Below are positions 37,338 through 46,841 of a DNA stretch of 64,000 nt, piece by piece. How positions within the stretch are numbered: position 1 is the stretch's first letter; the number at the start of each line of letters is the position of its first letter. Origin of the DNA: Paenibacillus sp. FSL R10-2734 (lineage in GTDB: Bacteria > Bacillota > Bacilli > Paenibacillales > Paenibacillaceae); NCBI RefSeq assembly GCF_037963865.1, contig NZ_CP150170.1, forward strand, positions 1,922,001 through 1,986,000. The letters are read 5' to 3'. Position numbers and translations under genes: made by a program. The notes under the pieces are model-generated. The model made no database searches and was not told where the DNA came from. It was given only the letters and a program-made list of their open reading frames with translations.

Positions 37338-38222
37338 TTAATGATGCATTTGCCATTGCTTCCGAAATTGATTAGGGGTTGTGCCGAAATGTGTTTTGAA
37401 CAATTTGCAGAAATGGGAGCAATTCGTGATCCCGACCTCCTCGGCAATGTGCGCGACCGTGTATTTACTTGAAGTCAGAAGATGAACCGCTTCCTGCATT
37501 CTTTTGACCGTTAAATAATCAGAAATACTGCTGCCTGTGCATTCTTTGAATAAATGGGATAAATGATGGGGTGAAAGATGCAGGTCCTTACTCATCTGAT
37601 CAAGTCGCAAAGGTTCCTGGTAATGCAGTTGTAGCCATTCCATGATACGTTCCGCCTGATGTGGTTTGCGAAGCAATTGTTCTGTAGAGGTCGGCTTATG
37701 CTGTGTATCCCATAGCGGCTTCAAGGCACGTAAAAACGTGATGAGAAACAATGAGACCTCCTCCAGATAATCATTTTTGTGCAAAGATGGAAGCGTTTCA
37801 TCTAGATCCTTCAGAAGAGCTAACAGTGATTTCAGGTCATGCTGTTCGTACCATCGAGGTGAGGCGAAATTGCCGGTATGAATTTGATTAAAAAAGCTTT
37901 GCAGGATGGGCCACTTATCGAAATAACCTTTGAAAATAGCGGGCTCATAATGCACGATCGAACGTACGAAGGGAACCGCGTCGTTGATTTCAATTTGAAT
38001 ATGATGTAGTTGGTACGGCTGGAAAATACAAATCATCCCTGGCTTTATTTCATAGCTGTTCTGATCAATAATCAGCGTCCCTTTACCTTCGTGAACCATA
38101 AGAATTTCAACACCCTGATGGGCATGGAATGTACCTTGATAGTCGTCTGTATTTGTACTAGTTCTTTTATATACAAAATAGAGATGGAACGGTTGTAAGT
38201 CCTGCTGCTCATGGTATGCCAC
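37338..38222 (-). CDS. AraC-family regulator with cupin sensor domain
   Basis: A 294-residue regulator. The N-terminal cupin-like half (for example TFHAHQGVEILMVHEGKGTL) should bind a sugar. The C-terminal half has two helix-turn-helix units, including LSPHHLSHLFKECTG and VGITNCSHFCKLFKTHFGTTP with the family PNQFRK end. The start is GTG 38222, with AGGAGG 7 nt before it. It diverges from the GH67 gene across 124 nt and is the natural candidate to control it, with (methyl)glucuronate or an aldouronate as effector by inference. Confidence 0.9.
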   Translation of the reverse strand: MAYHEQQDLQPFHLYFVYKRTSTNTDDYQGTFHAHQGVEILMVHEGKGTLIIDQNSYEIKPGMICIFQPYQLHHIQIEINDAVPFVRSIVHYEPAIFKGYFDKWPILQSFFNQIHTGNFASPRWYEQHDLKSLLALLKDLDETLPSLHKNDYLEEVSLFLITFLRALKPLWDTQHKPTSTEQLLRKPHQAERIMEWLQLHYQEPLRLDQMSKDLHLSPHHLSHLFKECTGSSISDYLTVKRMQEAVHLLTSSKYTVAHIAEEVGITNCSHFCKLFKTHFGTTPNQFRKQWQMHH

Positions 38223-38346
38223 ACTCGTGTTCCTCCTATTAGTAGGGATGCGAATAACAGATCACTTACAAAAGTATAAGAGAACCATTGCACAGCTAGC
38301 AACATTTAGGTAAAAAAAAGCTTACACTTAGGGAGGACAACGAATC

Positions 38347-40437
38347 ATGGCAAAACAAAAGACAGAATTACATACTGCAGGGTATAAAGCTTGGCTCGAA
38401 TATCCTTATATTCAATCGAGTACCACAAGAGATCTTTATGCTTCTTGGTGCTATAACATCTCGATCTCCGAACAGGGGCATCCAGTGATTGAAAGTGCTG
38501 TCCAAGAACTAACACGTGGCATACAAGGAATGCTTGATATAGATGCTACTATTACTGAATCTCAGGAAAAAGATATGCAAGCTTGTATTGCCATCGGTAC
38601 GTTTAATAGTAATCATCCGCTGATTACGCATACCTTTAGCGAGGCTGTGAGGTCATCGGTTGGACCGGAAGGATATGCCATTAGAACAAACACGGAGAAG
38701 AACTGTATTGCAATTGGTGCTTCCACGCCTGTGGGATTACTGTACGGCGTATTTGCATTTCTTCGCGTACTTGGAACAGGTCAATCCATCGAAGCGTTGG
38801 ATGTGGTGGATAATCCAGTAAACACTCTCCGCATGATGAATCAATGGGATAACATCGACGGAAGTATCGAGCGTGGTTATGCGGGTAAATCCATATTCTA
38901 CTCGGACAACGAAATCACAGAAAATTTTGATCGTGTGCAAGATTATGCGAGAATGCTCGCTTCGATAGGAATCAATGCGATTGCTATAAACAATGTTAAT
39001 GTACATCGGTTTGAAACCATGTTTATTACGGAACGTTATCTTCCTGCCATCGCGAAGATTGCTGATATCTTCCGTAGCTATGGCGTGAAGCTGTTCCTAA
39101 GTATTAACTATGCTAGTCCAATCGAAATCGGCGGGTTGAATACAGCGGATCCACTAGATCCTGATGTACGCCAATGGTGGAAGGCAAAAGCGGCCAACAT
39201 CTATAAACTGATTCCAGATTTCGGTGGCTTTCTCGTAAAAGCGGATTCAGAGAATCGTCCAGGTCCATTCACTTATGATCGTGATCATGCTGAGGGTTCG
39301 AATATGCTGGCTGAAGCTTTATTACCTTATGGCGGAATCGTCATCTGGCGTTGCTTTGTTTACAATTGCAAGCAGGATTGGCGGGATCGCTCCACCGATC
39401 GTGCACGTGCGGCATATGATCATTTTAAACCGCTGGATGGACGCTTCATGGATAATGTTATTTTACAGGTGAAGAATGGTCCGATGGATTTCCAAGTACG
39501 GGAAGGTGTATCTCCGTTGTTCGGTGCCATGGAGCACACCAATATGATGATTGAATTCCAGATTACGCAGGAATATACAGGCCAACAACGTCATGTCTGC
39601 TACCTCGTTCCGCAGTGGAAGGAAGTGCTTGATTTTGATACGCACGCAGCAGGTACGGGGTCATCGGTGAAGCGGGTTGTTGATGGATCTATGTACGGCT
39701 ATAAATATAGCGGCTTCGCTGCTGTTTCAAATATTGGCAATGATCATAATTGGACAGGACATTTATTAGCGCAGGCCAATCTGTATGGTTACGGTCGACT
39801 CGCTTGGAATCCAGAGTTAAGTGCAGAGCAAATTGCGAAGGAATGGATTATGCTCACGTTCAGTTCAGAGGATGAGAAGGTAATGGATACAATCCATGAG
39901 ATCTTGCTAACTTCTTGGAATATCTATGAAGCTTATACTTCGCCGCTAGGTGTAGGCTGGATGGTCAATCCGGATCATCATTATGGTCCTAATGTGGATG
40001 GCTATGAATATTCGAAGTGGGGAACGTATCATTTCGCAGACCTACAAGGCATTGGCGTAGACCGGACAATGAAGACAGGCACAGGATATGTTGGTCAGTA
40101 TCAAGGACCGAATGTAGATTTGTATGAATCAGTAGCTACTTGCCCGGATGAGCTATTACTGTTCTTCCATCATGTACCGTATACGCATATTCTTCACTCT
40201 GGCCAAACGGTCATCCAACATATTTATGATACGCACTTTGAAGGCGTGGAGCAGGCAGATCAATTGAAAGTGAAGTGGCAATCCCTTGAAGGGAAAATGG
40301 ACAACAGCAGACACGAGCAGGTGGCAGACCGTCTGCATGAACAGGCACTACATGCTCGCGAGTGGAGAGATATCATCAATACGTATTTCTATCGAAAAAG
40401 CGGTATTCCAGATCAGCGTCAACGCACCATATACTAA
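38347..40437 (+). CDS. aguA: GH67 alpha-glucuronidase
   Basis: A 696-residue cytosolic enzyme that removes (4-O-methyl)-D-glucuronic acid from aldouronates derived from glucuronoxylan. The stretch MMNQWDNIDGSIERGYAG is typical of the family. Glu302 (KADSENRPGP) fits the general acid; Asp381 (KNGPMDF) and Glu409 (FQITQE) fit the pair that activates water. Their spacing of 79 and 28 residues is the same as I recall for the Geobacillus enzyme. AGGGAGGA precedes the ATG. No xylanase is present in the window, so xylan is cut elsewhere. A weak GU-rich hairpin (40450-40479) follows. Confidence 0.95.
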   Translation: MAKQKTELHTAGYKAWLEYPYIQSSTTRDLYASWCYNISISEQGHPVIESAVQELTRGIQGMLDIDATITESQEKDMQACIAIGTFNSNHPLITHTFSEAVRSSVGPEGYAIRTNTEKNCIAIGASTPVGLLYGVFAFLRVLGTGQSIEALDVVDNPVNTLRMMNQWDNIDGSIERGYAGKSIFYSDNEITENFDRVQDYARMLASIGINAIAINNVNVHRFETMFITERYLPAIAKIADIFRSYGVKLFLSINYASPIEIGGLNTADPLDPDVRQWWKAKAANIYKLIPDFGGFLVKADSENRPGPFTYDRDHAEGSNMLAEALLPYGGIVIWRCFVYNCKQDWRDRSTDRARAAYDHFKPLDGRFMDNVILQVKNGPMDFQVREGVSPLFGAMEHTNMMIEFQITQEYTGQQRHVCYLVPQWKEVLDFDTHAAGTGSSVKRVVDGSMYGYKYSGFAAVSNIGNDHNWTGHLLAQANLYGYGRLAWNPELSAEQIAKEWIMLTFSSEDEKVMDTIHEILLTSWNIYEAYTSPLGVGWMVNPDHHYGPNVDGYEYSKWGTYHFADLQGIGVDRTMKTGTGYVGQYQGPNVDLYESVATCPDELLLFFHHVPYTHILHSGQTVIQHIYDTHFEGVEQADQLKVKWQSLEGKMDNSRHEQVADRLHEQALHAREWRDIINTYFYRKSGIPDQRQRTIY

Positions 40438-40449
40438 ACATTAGTACTA

Positions 40450-40486
40450 GGAGGAGTGTGTCCAATGGGCCACTTCTTCTATTTAT
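40450..40486 (+). terminator. Possible terminator after the GH67 gene
   Basis: GGAGGAGTG (40450-40458) can pair with CACTTCTTC (40471-40479) through several G-U pairs, followed by TATTTAT. It is weaker than most others here. Confidence 0.4.
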
Positions 40487-40585
40487 AGCCCGTGGTATAA
40501 TGTAAGGGCTTTTATAAACTTTGAAATAGGAAGGATAAACCTGAATTTCAAAGGTGTTAATTGTTTTTTGTATAGGGGGAACAGC

Positions 40586-42352
40586 GTGTTTTTATTCAAT
40601 AATTATTGGAAAAATTGGACCATCAAAAAAAGATTAATTATGACGTTTTTACCCTTAGCACTTCTTCCAATGATATTTTCAAATGTGATAGCAGGTTGGA
40701 TCTATAGCAATCAGATCTCCAAAGGAATCGAGAGCAATGTAGCTAACACCGTAAATTTAGTGAATAATCACTTGAACACCTATCTTGATGAAATTACGAG
40801 GATGACAGTTCTCCCTTATTATAATAATCGAATATTATCCATCATGCAGGAGTCAGGTAAGATTAGCGACACGGATTATAATCAAGTTCAAGCGTTACTC
40901 TCGCAGTCGATACGTAATCCAAGGGCGGATTTACAAAGCGTTTCCATTTATCGAAGTGATGGACAGATTTTCTCGAGCTCCATTTATAGCGCAGATATCA
41001 ACTATCAGTTTGATTTTAAAAATTCGATTTGGTATAAGCGAGCGGTTGAAGCTAAAGGGAAAGTTGTGTTTATAGCAAAATCGAGTGATTCAAGAATTGT
41101 TAATCGACCTGAGGCTGTATTTTCTGTTGCAAGAGCAATCAAGATTTATAATGGTCCGATTCTGGGTGTCATTATTATCGATGTAAACTTCACGGGGCTT
41201 GAGAGCATATTTAAACCAGTAGACTTGGGAAAAGATTCAAATATCATTGTATTGGACGAGGATCAGAACGTCGTTTATAGCAAAAACAGTAATTATGCGC
41301 AAGCCATTCCAAGCATTGAACCTTCACATGAGGGTGTGCAGCATATAACAGTGGATCAAGATAAATTGATTGTTAATCATATCAACTCTGAAGATACAGG
41401 GTGGAACATCGCAGGAATTGTATCCGAATCTGAACTGGATCAAGGCAAACAAATCGTCTCGAGAACCATTATGGTGATATCAGCTATCATATTTTTAATT
41501 GTTCTAATTGTTTCCGTCTTATTATCTGACACGATTACGAAGCCATTAAAGACGCTCCGTATGCTCATGGGCAGAGTGGAAAAGGGCGATTTTAATATGT
41601 CATATGAAGCTTTTAACGGAAATTTAGAAATTAGCTCGGTCGGCAGAGCGTTCAATCAGATGAAACAAAATATGGATAAGCTAATCAATCAAGTACTTGA
41701 AACACGGTATAAGCAGAAGGAAGCAGAACTGAATAACCTTAAGCTTCAAATACAACCTCATTTCCTATTCAATAACTTGGAGGCGATTCGTGCTCTCGCA
41801 GAAATTGGTGATCGGAAGGGAGTCGTAGATATTACGACAGCACTAGGGGGAATGCTCCGTTATAGCCTTACCAAGCAAAATTCGAAGGTGGATTTGCGTG
41901 AAGAAATTGTTCAAGTCCAAAATTATCTCAAAATTGAGCAAATCCGCTCAGGTGAGGGCTTAAGAATAGAATATCATTTGGATGAAGCCCTTATGAACTG
42001 TAAGACCATACCTATTCTACTGCAACCTGTCGTTGAGAATTGTATCCACCATGGGTTCGATCGAATACGTGACTTGAGAAGGATTAATATATCTGTTCAG
42101 TCATGTGAGGAAGGAATTCTCATCAGTGTAGAGGATAACGGTACAGGGATGACAGTAGAGCAATATACCTTGCTTCAAGCGTATCTAGCTAATGAGATCA
42201 ATGAACTGACGTTTGCAAATCATGGGATTGGACTGAAAAATTTACACGCCAGGATTCAGCTTGAATACGGCATGCAATTTGGTTTGTCATTCATGAACAG
42301 AGAGGGAGAGGGAATGACGGTGTACATCAGAATCCCTCGACTTGAACAGTAG
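40586..42352 (+). CDS. Sensor histidine kinase, YesM/LytS type
   Basis: A 588-residue membrane kinase. I start at GTG 40586, which has AGGGGGA just before it; the TTG at 40568 lacks a site. A first membrane helix (about 22-45), an extracellular Cache-like sensor (about 46-285), a second helix (about 295-315) and a HAMP linker lead to the His_kinase domain with QIQPHFLFNN (phospho-acceptor His392) and an HATPase with ENCIHHGF and EDNGTGM. With the response regulator 31 nt downstream it forms a sugar-sensing pair, as is usual beside family 1 ABC importers. The ligand is probably a xylooligosaccharide or aldouronate. Confidence 0.92.
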   Translation: MFLFNNYWKNWTIKKRLIMTFLPLALLPMIFSNVIAGWIYSNQISKGIESNVANTVNLVNNHLNTYLDEITRMTVLPYYNNRILSIMQESGKISDTDYNQVQALLSQSIRNPRADLQSVSIYRSDGQIFSSSIYSADINYQFDFKNSIWYKRAVEAKGKVVFIAKSSDSRIVNRPEAVFSVARAIKIYNGPILGVIIIDVNFTGLESIFKPVDLGKDSNIIVLDEDQNVVYSKNSNYAQAIPSIEPSHEGVQHITVDQDKLIVNHINSEDTGWNIAGIVSESELDQGKQIVSRTIMVISAIIFLIVLIVSVLLSDTITKPLKTLRMLMGRVEKGDFNMSYEAFNGNLEISSVGRAFNQMKQNMDKLINQVLETRYKQKEAELNNLKLQIQPHFLFNNLEAIRALAEIGDRKGVVDITTALGGMLRYSLTKQNSKVDLREEIVQVQNYLKIEQIRSGEGLRIEYHLDEALMNCKTIPILLQPVVENCIHHGFDRIRDLRRINISVQSCEEGILISVEDNGTGMTVEQYTLLQAYLANEINELTFANHGIGLKNLHARIQLEYGMQFGLSFMNREGEGMTVYIRIPRLEQ

Positions 42353-42382
42353 ACATTTACTTTCAGAAGGGAGTAGAGTGGG

Positions 42383-43420
42383 ATGTTACGTTTATTGGTT
42401 GTCGATGATGAATGGTTGATTCGTAAAGGGATTGTTCGGATGATCGAGCGATTATGTGACGGGGATATGGTCGTGGAAGAAGCAGCAAATGGAAAAGAAG
42501 CCATCGAACGTATACAGCAATCTCAGTTTGACTTGATTTTTTGCGATATCAAAATGCCGGAACTAGATGGAATCCAAACATTAGAAGAATTAACTCGACT
42601 AGGCTTTCGTGTTCCGGTTGTTTTTTTGACTGGATTTAATGAATTTTCCCTTGTTCAGCATGCGTTACGCTTACGAGCCTATGATTATTTGCTAAAGCCT
42701 GTGCAAGATGAGGATTTTCTGTCAACGTTAGCAAAGTTTAAGCAGGACTTCCTGAAGATAAGCACGCGATCGGAGGCATCCCAAAATGATTTGCAGCGGT
42801 TTGAATTTAAGCTGTTGAATGCACTGGAATCGCTTGATGTTGAACGAGCTTCACAAGTTATCGAAGATGGTCAGGTTATGTTAAGTGATCGAATTACGTT
42901 CACAGGATATGTTGACGAGATTGTCCGCATTACGAGCTTCTTCTTTAGTAAGCATCGGATTGTTGGCTTTGATAAGGAATTACGATTCTCATCGAATGAT
43001 TTATGTAATTTATCTAACCTTCAACATGCGGTCAAGATTCGAATGGCTCATATCCGGGAACAAGGCGAGGATATCAATTCAGATAGCGTAATTATCAAGA
43101 AGGTGAAGGAGCATATTAACGAACATCTGCAGGATCAATTAACACTGACCGGAGTAGCAGAATTCGTGCACTTCAATCCCACCTATTTCAGTGAATATTT
43201 CAAGGAGAAAAGTGGGGAAACGTTTATTCAATATGTGACGCGTGTGAAAATTGAAAAGGCAAAGTCCATGTTAGCAGACCCATTAATCAAAATTAATGAT
43301 ATTTCGGATTGTTTGGGATATCAAGATCCCAGATCTTTTAGTAAAATGTTCAAGCTTTTTATGGGCATCACGCCGACGGAGTATCGAAATCTTCAACTTA
43401 GTCTACTACATACGGTATAA
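42383..43420 (+). CDS. Response regulator with AraC-type output, YesN type
   Basis: A 345-residue regulator. The receiver has acidic residues Asp8 and Asp9, the phosphorylated Asp55 (FCDIKMPELDG) and Lys in LLKPVQ. The C-terminal AraC domain includes FVHFNPTYFSEYFKEKSG and the ISDCLGYQDPRSFSKMFK helix-turn-helix, ending GITPTEYRN. It is shorter than many YesN proteins (about 500), having a short middle part. It probably activates the ABC importer genes that start at 43614. AGAAGGGAG lies upstream of the ATG. The gene order kinase-regulator-binding protein is typical. Confidence 0.92.
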   Translation: MLRLLVVDDEWLIRKGIVRMIERLCDGDMVVEEAANGKEAIERIQQSQFDLIFCDIKMPELDGIQTLEELTRLGFRVPVVFLTGFNEFSLVQHALRLRAYDYLLKPVQDEDFLSTLAKFKQDFLKISTRSEASQNDLQRFEFKLLNALESLDVERASQVIEDGQVMLSDRITFTGYVDEIVRITSFFFSKHRIVGFDKELRFSSNDLCNLSNLQHAVKIRMAHIREQGEDINSDSVIIKKVKEHINEHLQDQLTLTGVAEFVHFNPTYFSEYFKEKSGETFIQYVTRVKIEKAKSMLADPLIKINDISDCLGYQDPRSFSKMFKLFMGITPTEYRNLQLSLLHTV

Positions 43421-43434
43421 ATTGACTTCTATCA

Positions 43435-43477
43435 CGCTTCCCGTCCTTCCTAGGATATCGGAGGCGTTTGTTTTTTT
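43435..43477 (+). terminator. Terminator after the response regulator gene
   Basis: CGCTTC-CG-TCC pairs with GGA-CG-GAGGCG (one G-U), followed by TTTGTTTTTTT. It makes the importer genes a separate transcript from the two-component pair. Confidence 0.75.
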
Positions 43478-43613
43478 AGGACTGATTTGAGATTTGGAGT
43501 ACCCGAAGAATGGTTCCCTCTTCCGAAGATTAAACCGTTTTCATAACATAGGAATCAAACTACAATACAAGTAGATGGTCGCGACATCGAATATAACATC
43601 GGGGGTACAACAC

Positions 43614-44903
43614 ATGAACCGAATGAAATCTTTATTAATTAGTACTTTTGTAATCGTTCTCAGTGCCGGGCTACTAGGAGCATGTTCATCAAATAATTCA
43701 GAATCCAGTAAAGATTCCTCCGATAAAGCAGTGACTATTAACTATTATGACTGGACTGACGAACAGCCTTATATGACGAAGATTGTTAGTGCGTTTCAAG
43801 AGAAGTATCCGAATATTAAAGTGAATGCGAACTTTATTCCATCCAGTGATTATGTACAGAAAATGCTTGTGAACTTATCTACAGGTGGAGGGGATATGGA
43901 TGTATTCGCATCACAGAATACATCGAATCTCTCAGAATATATTTCGAAGCAGGTGCTAGAGCCGTTAGATGATGTTGCAGCTTCAAGTGCTCTCTCCGGC
44001 ATTTCAGAATCAATTAATCAATTGAAAAATAACGATCATATTTATGGTCTTCCATATCGTACAAGCAAATGGGCACTTTTTTATAATAAAGATCTATTCG
44101 ATAAAGCGGGTGTTACTTATCCGGATAGCACTTGGACATGGGATGATTATGAACAAGCTGCTAAGAAGCTAACGAGTGGAAGCGGTCAGAGTAAGGTATA
44201 CGGTTCAATGAGTTATCAAGCGGACAACACATGGTGGCGGGTGCTAGCTAACATCCAAGGAGCAAATAACCCCCTAAATGCGGACGAGCTCAAGACCTTT
44301 ATGAAGGCGGTTGAGTACAACTATAATCTAACCTACACTTCGGGAGCACAGCAGCCTTTTGGTGAGTTAGTAGGGAATGCAGGGGCGGATTTTACAGGTC
44401 GTTTCTTGCAAGGCAATGTCGCTATGATGTGGAATGGTGACTGGGCTGTTCAAATGCTAAATGATGCAATTGCTCAAAAAGGAACAAAAGTAAACTACGA
44501 CATTGCTCCGTTGCCTCATTGGGAGGATTCAGAGCCAGCGACAACAGGCTCCTTCGCGGTAGTGATGGTGAATAAAGCTTCAAAGAAAATTGATGCTGCG
44601 AAGAAATTTGCAGAGTTCCTCGCTTCTGAAGATGCAGCTAAAATTATTGCGGATAACGGGCTATTAACGCCATGGACAACAGACGCAGTAAATCAAGCTT
44701 ATTTAACGAAGTTATCAACACCAGCGAACGCCAAAGTATTGGTAGATCCGATCAAGGTTCTGAGCCAGGTCCCAATGGATCCATTATTTAATCAGGGCTT
44801 GAGCATTGTGAAGGAAGAAGCTTCACTCTACTTGTTGCAAAAGCAATCCATCGAAGAAACCACTAAGAAAATCGAAAGTCGTATCCAAAAAGAAGTGAAA
44901 TAG
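43614..44903 (+). CDS. Sugar ABC importer, substrate-binding lipoprotein
   Basis: A 429-residue family 1 binding protein. The signal peptide ends in the lipobox LLGAC, and a Ser/Asn-rich linker (SSNNSESSKDSS) follows the lipid-bearing Cys. I start at ATG 43614 with GGGGGT 8 nt upstream; a longer frame from 43575 would put 13 extra residues before the signal. Typical stretches are GLPYRTSKWALFYNKDLFDKAG and GNVAMMWNGDWAVQM. Together with the two permeases it imports an oligosaccharide, most likely aldouronates, given the GH67 gene. No ATPase gene is present; family members share one such as MsmX. Confidence 0.93.
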   Translation: MNRMKSLLISTFVIVLSAGLLGACSSNNSESSKDSSDKAVTINYYDWTDEQPYMTKIVSAFQEKYPNIKVNANFIPSSDYVQKMLVNLSTGGGDMDVFASQNTSNLSEYISKQVLEPLDDVAASSALSGISESINQLKNNDHIYGLPYRTSKWALFYNKDLFDKAGVTYPDSTWTWDDYEQAAKKLTSGSGQSKVYGSMSYQADNTWWRVLANIQGANNPLNADELKTFMKAVEYNYNLTYTSGAQQPFGELVGNAGADFTGRFLQGNVAMMWNGDWAVQMLNDAIAQKGTKVNYDIAPLPHWEDSEPATTGSFAVVMVNKASKKIDAAKKFAEFLASEDAAKIIADNGLLTPWTTDAVNQAYLTKLSTPANAKVLVDPIKVLSQVPMDPLFNQGLSIVKEEASLYLLQKQSIEETTKKIESRIQKEVK

Positions 44904-44909
44904 CACAAT

Positions 44910-44954
44910 GACGCGTTAAAAGTTCTGGCATTCAATCAGAAGGGTTAACGCGTC
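44910..44954 (+). other. Intercistronic hairpin between binding-protein and permease genes
   Basis: GACGCGTTAA (44910-44919) and TTAACGCGTC (44945-44954) pair perfectly over 10 bp with a 25-nt loop. There is no T-run. Such structures often protect the upstream mRNA and give more binding protein than permease. Confidence 0.6.
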
Positions 44955-44980
44955 GGATCTTCAGACAACGAGGTGAGACC

Positions 44981-45856
44981 ATGGATTTGAGAAACTGGAG
45001 AAAGTACGGCATTGCCTACTTATTCCTAGCGCCCAGTTTGATTGGATTAATCGTATTTAAGCTATACCCTATTGTAAAAACACTAATTCTTAGCTTCACG
45101 CAATGGGATGGATTTCAGCCATACAAGTTTATCGGGCTAGCTAATTATAAAGATCTCCTAACGGATGAAACGTTCAAAATATCGTTGGTCAACAACTTAC
45201 TGTACACACTTGTTACAGTACCGATTACCATTGTTTTATCCATTTTATTGGCAATGCTGATGAATTTTAAAGTTCGTGGGATTAAAGGCTTTCGATTGTT
45301 GTACTTCTTTCCTAATATTACTGCGGCGATCGCAATCGGGATTATTTGGGCCGCGATGTTCGAACAGTATGGGCCTATTAATACGATTTTGAGAGCTTTT
45401 GGAGTGGGTAATCCGCCGGGATGGCTTGCATCGACATCATTAGCACTGCCAGCGATTATGCTGGTTAGTATTTGGAAAAGCGTTGGATACAACGCAGTGA
45501 TCCTGTTTGCTGGATTGCAGGGAGTACCACGCCATTTATATGAGGCAGCAGAGCTCGATGGAGCAGGGCGGTTTAAGAGATTTATCCATGTTACACTCCC
45601 AGGCTTGTCACCTGTAATTTACTTTACGGTAATGACAGGGATTATCTACTCGTTCCAAGTATTTGATACGGTGATGTCCATGACACAGGGTGGGCCAGGA
45701 AGATCGACGAATGTTCTTGTTTACTATATTTACAATACAGCCTTCCAGAACTATCACTTTGGTGCTGCGTCGGCCATGTCTTATGTGTTGTTTGTGATCA
45801 TCTTGATCCTGACCCTTATCCAAACGAAAGCACAAAAGCGTTGGGTATCCTACTAG
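44981..45856 (+). CDS. Sugar ABC importer permease, MalF/UgpA type
   Basis: A 291-residue inner membrane protein with six hydrophobic helices. The EAA loop that contacts the ATPase reads YEAAELDGAGRFKRFIHVTLPGLSP. The ATG follows GAGGTGAG. It is the first of two permeases of the importer with the binding protein at 43614, and ends 22 nt before the second permease. Confidence 0.94.
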   Translation: MDLRNWRKYGIAYLFLAPSLIGLIVFKLYPIVKTLILSFTQWDGFQPYKFIGLANYKDLLTDETFKISLVNNLLYTLVTVPITIVLSILLAMLMNFKVRGIKGFRLLYFFPNITAAIAIGIIWAAMFEQYGPINTILRAFGVGNPPGWLASTSLALPAIMLVSIWKSVGYNAVILFAGLQGVPRHLYEAAELDGAGRFKRFIHVTLPGLSPVIYFTVMTGIIYSFQVFDTVMSMTQGGPGRSTNVLVYYIYNTAFQNYHFGAASAMSYVLFVIILILTLIQTKAQKRWVSY

Positions 45857-45878
45857 CTAGAGAAAGGGGTGTGTACTC

Positions 45879-46742
45879 GTGGAGTTGACCATTAGTCATG
45901 TACCAAAAAAGCCTAAAATGACTAAGACTATTATAAAGAATGTGTGTGTATATATATTGCTGTTACTTGTCGCTTTTGTTACAGTGCTTCCATTCATATG
46001 GATGGTATCGGCCTCGTTAAAGACGCAAGCAACGATCTTCCAGAATTCGATGCAGCTGATCCCGAAGGATCCAGTGTGGTCAAATTATGGCGATGTATGG
46101 CGCAAGGTGCCGTTTGCTACCTTTTATCTGAATACGATCAAGATTACGATTTTATCTACGGTGGGAACATTGATATCTGCATCACTTGCTGCCTATGCCT
46201 TTGCAAAATTGAAATTTCCGGGAAATGACAAGCTGTTCTTATTGTTTCTCGCAACGATGATGATTCCAGGGCAAGCTATTATGATTCCTCAATTTGAGAT
46301 TATGAAGAACCTAGGTCTAGTAAATACGCATTGGGCATTAATCTTGCTAACCTTATTTAATCCTTATGGCGTATTTCTACTTCGTCAGTTCTTGCTACAG
46401 CTGCCGGATGATTTGAATGAATCAGCGCGAATTGATGGTTGCTCTGAATTTGGTATCTTTATGCGGATTATTATGCCTCTTGCGAAGCCGGCATTGGTCA
46501 CATTGGGTATATTTACACTGCTTGGCTCGTGGAATGATTTTCTCAATCCGCTAATCTACCTGAGTCAGGAAAAGCTATATACAATTCAATTAGGTATTCG
46601 CTATTTCCAACAAGTTAACGGTGCGGACTATCCATTAATCATGGCAGCAACAACGATGTCATTAATTCCGATGATCATCATCTATCTATTCGCTCAGCGT
46701 TACTTTATTGAAGGGATTGCAGTTACAGGAACAAAAGGATAA
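45879..46742 (+). CDS. Sugar ABC importer permease, MalG type
   Basis: A 287-residue membrane protein with six helices. The EAA-type loop is NESARIDGCSEFGIFMRIIMPLAKP. The end FIEGIAVTGTKG is the usual tail of this family. The start is GTG 45879, with AAAGGGG upstream. It forms the translocation pore with the MalF-type permease just before it. An imperfect terminator follows. Confidence 0.94.
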   Translation: MELTISHVPKKPKMTKTIIKNVCVYILLLLVAFVTVLPFIWMVSASLKTQATIFQNSMQLIPKDPVWSNYGDVWRKVPFATFYLNTIKITILSTVGTLISASLAAYAFAKLKFPGNDKLFLLFLATMMIPGQAIMIPQFEIMKNLGLVNTHWALILLTLFNPYGVFLLRQFLLQLPDDLNESARIDGCSEFGIFMRIIMPLAKPALVTLGIFTLLGSWNDFLNPLIYLSQEKLYTIQLGIRYFQQVNGADYPLIMAATTMSLIPMIIIYLFAQRYFIEGIAVTGTKG

Positions 46743-46757
46743 TATGGGCTTTTAAAT

Positions 46758-46809
46758 AGGATATCTACTTTTAATGAAAGTTAAAAGACGAGATGTCCTC
46801 CTTTTGTTT
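46758..46809 (+). terminator. Terminator after the importer operon
   Basis: AGGATATCT-TTTTAA pairs with TTAAAA-AGATGTCCT, with a mismatched middle, followed by a T-rich tail. It parts the importer genes from the GH2 gene, although read-through is possible. Confidence 0.6.
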
Positions 46810-46841
46810 CATAATCATATGAGAAGAAAGGAAGATACATA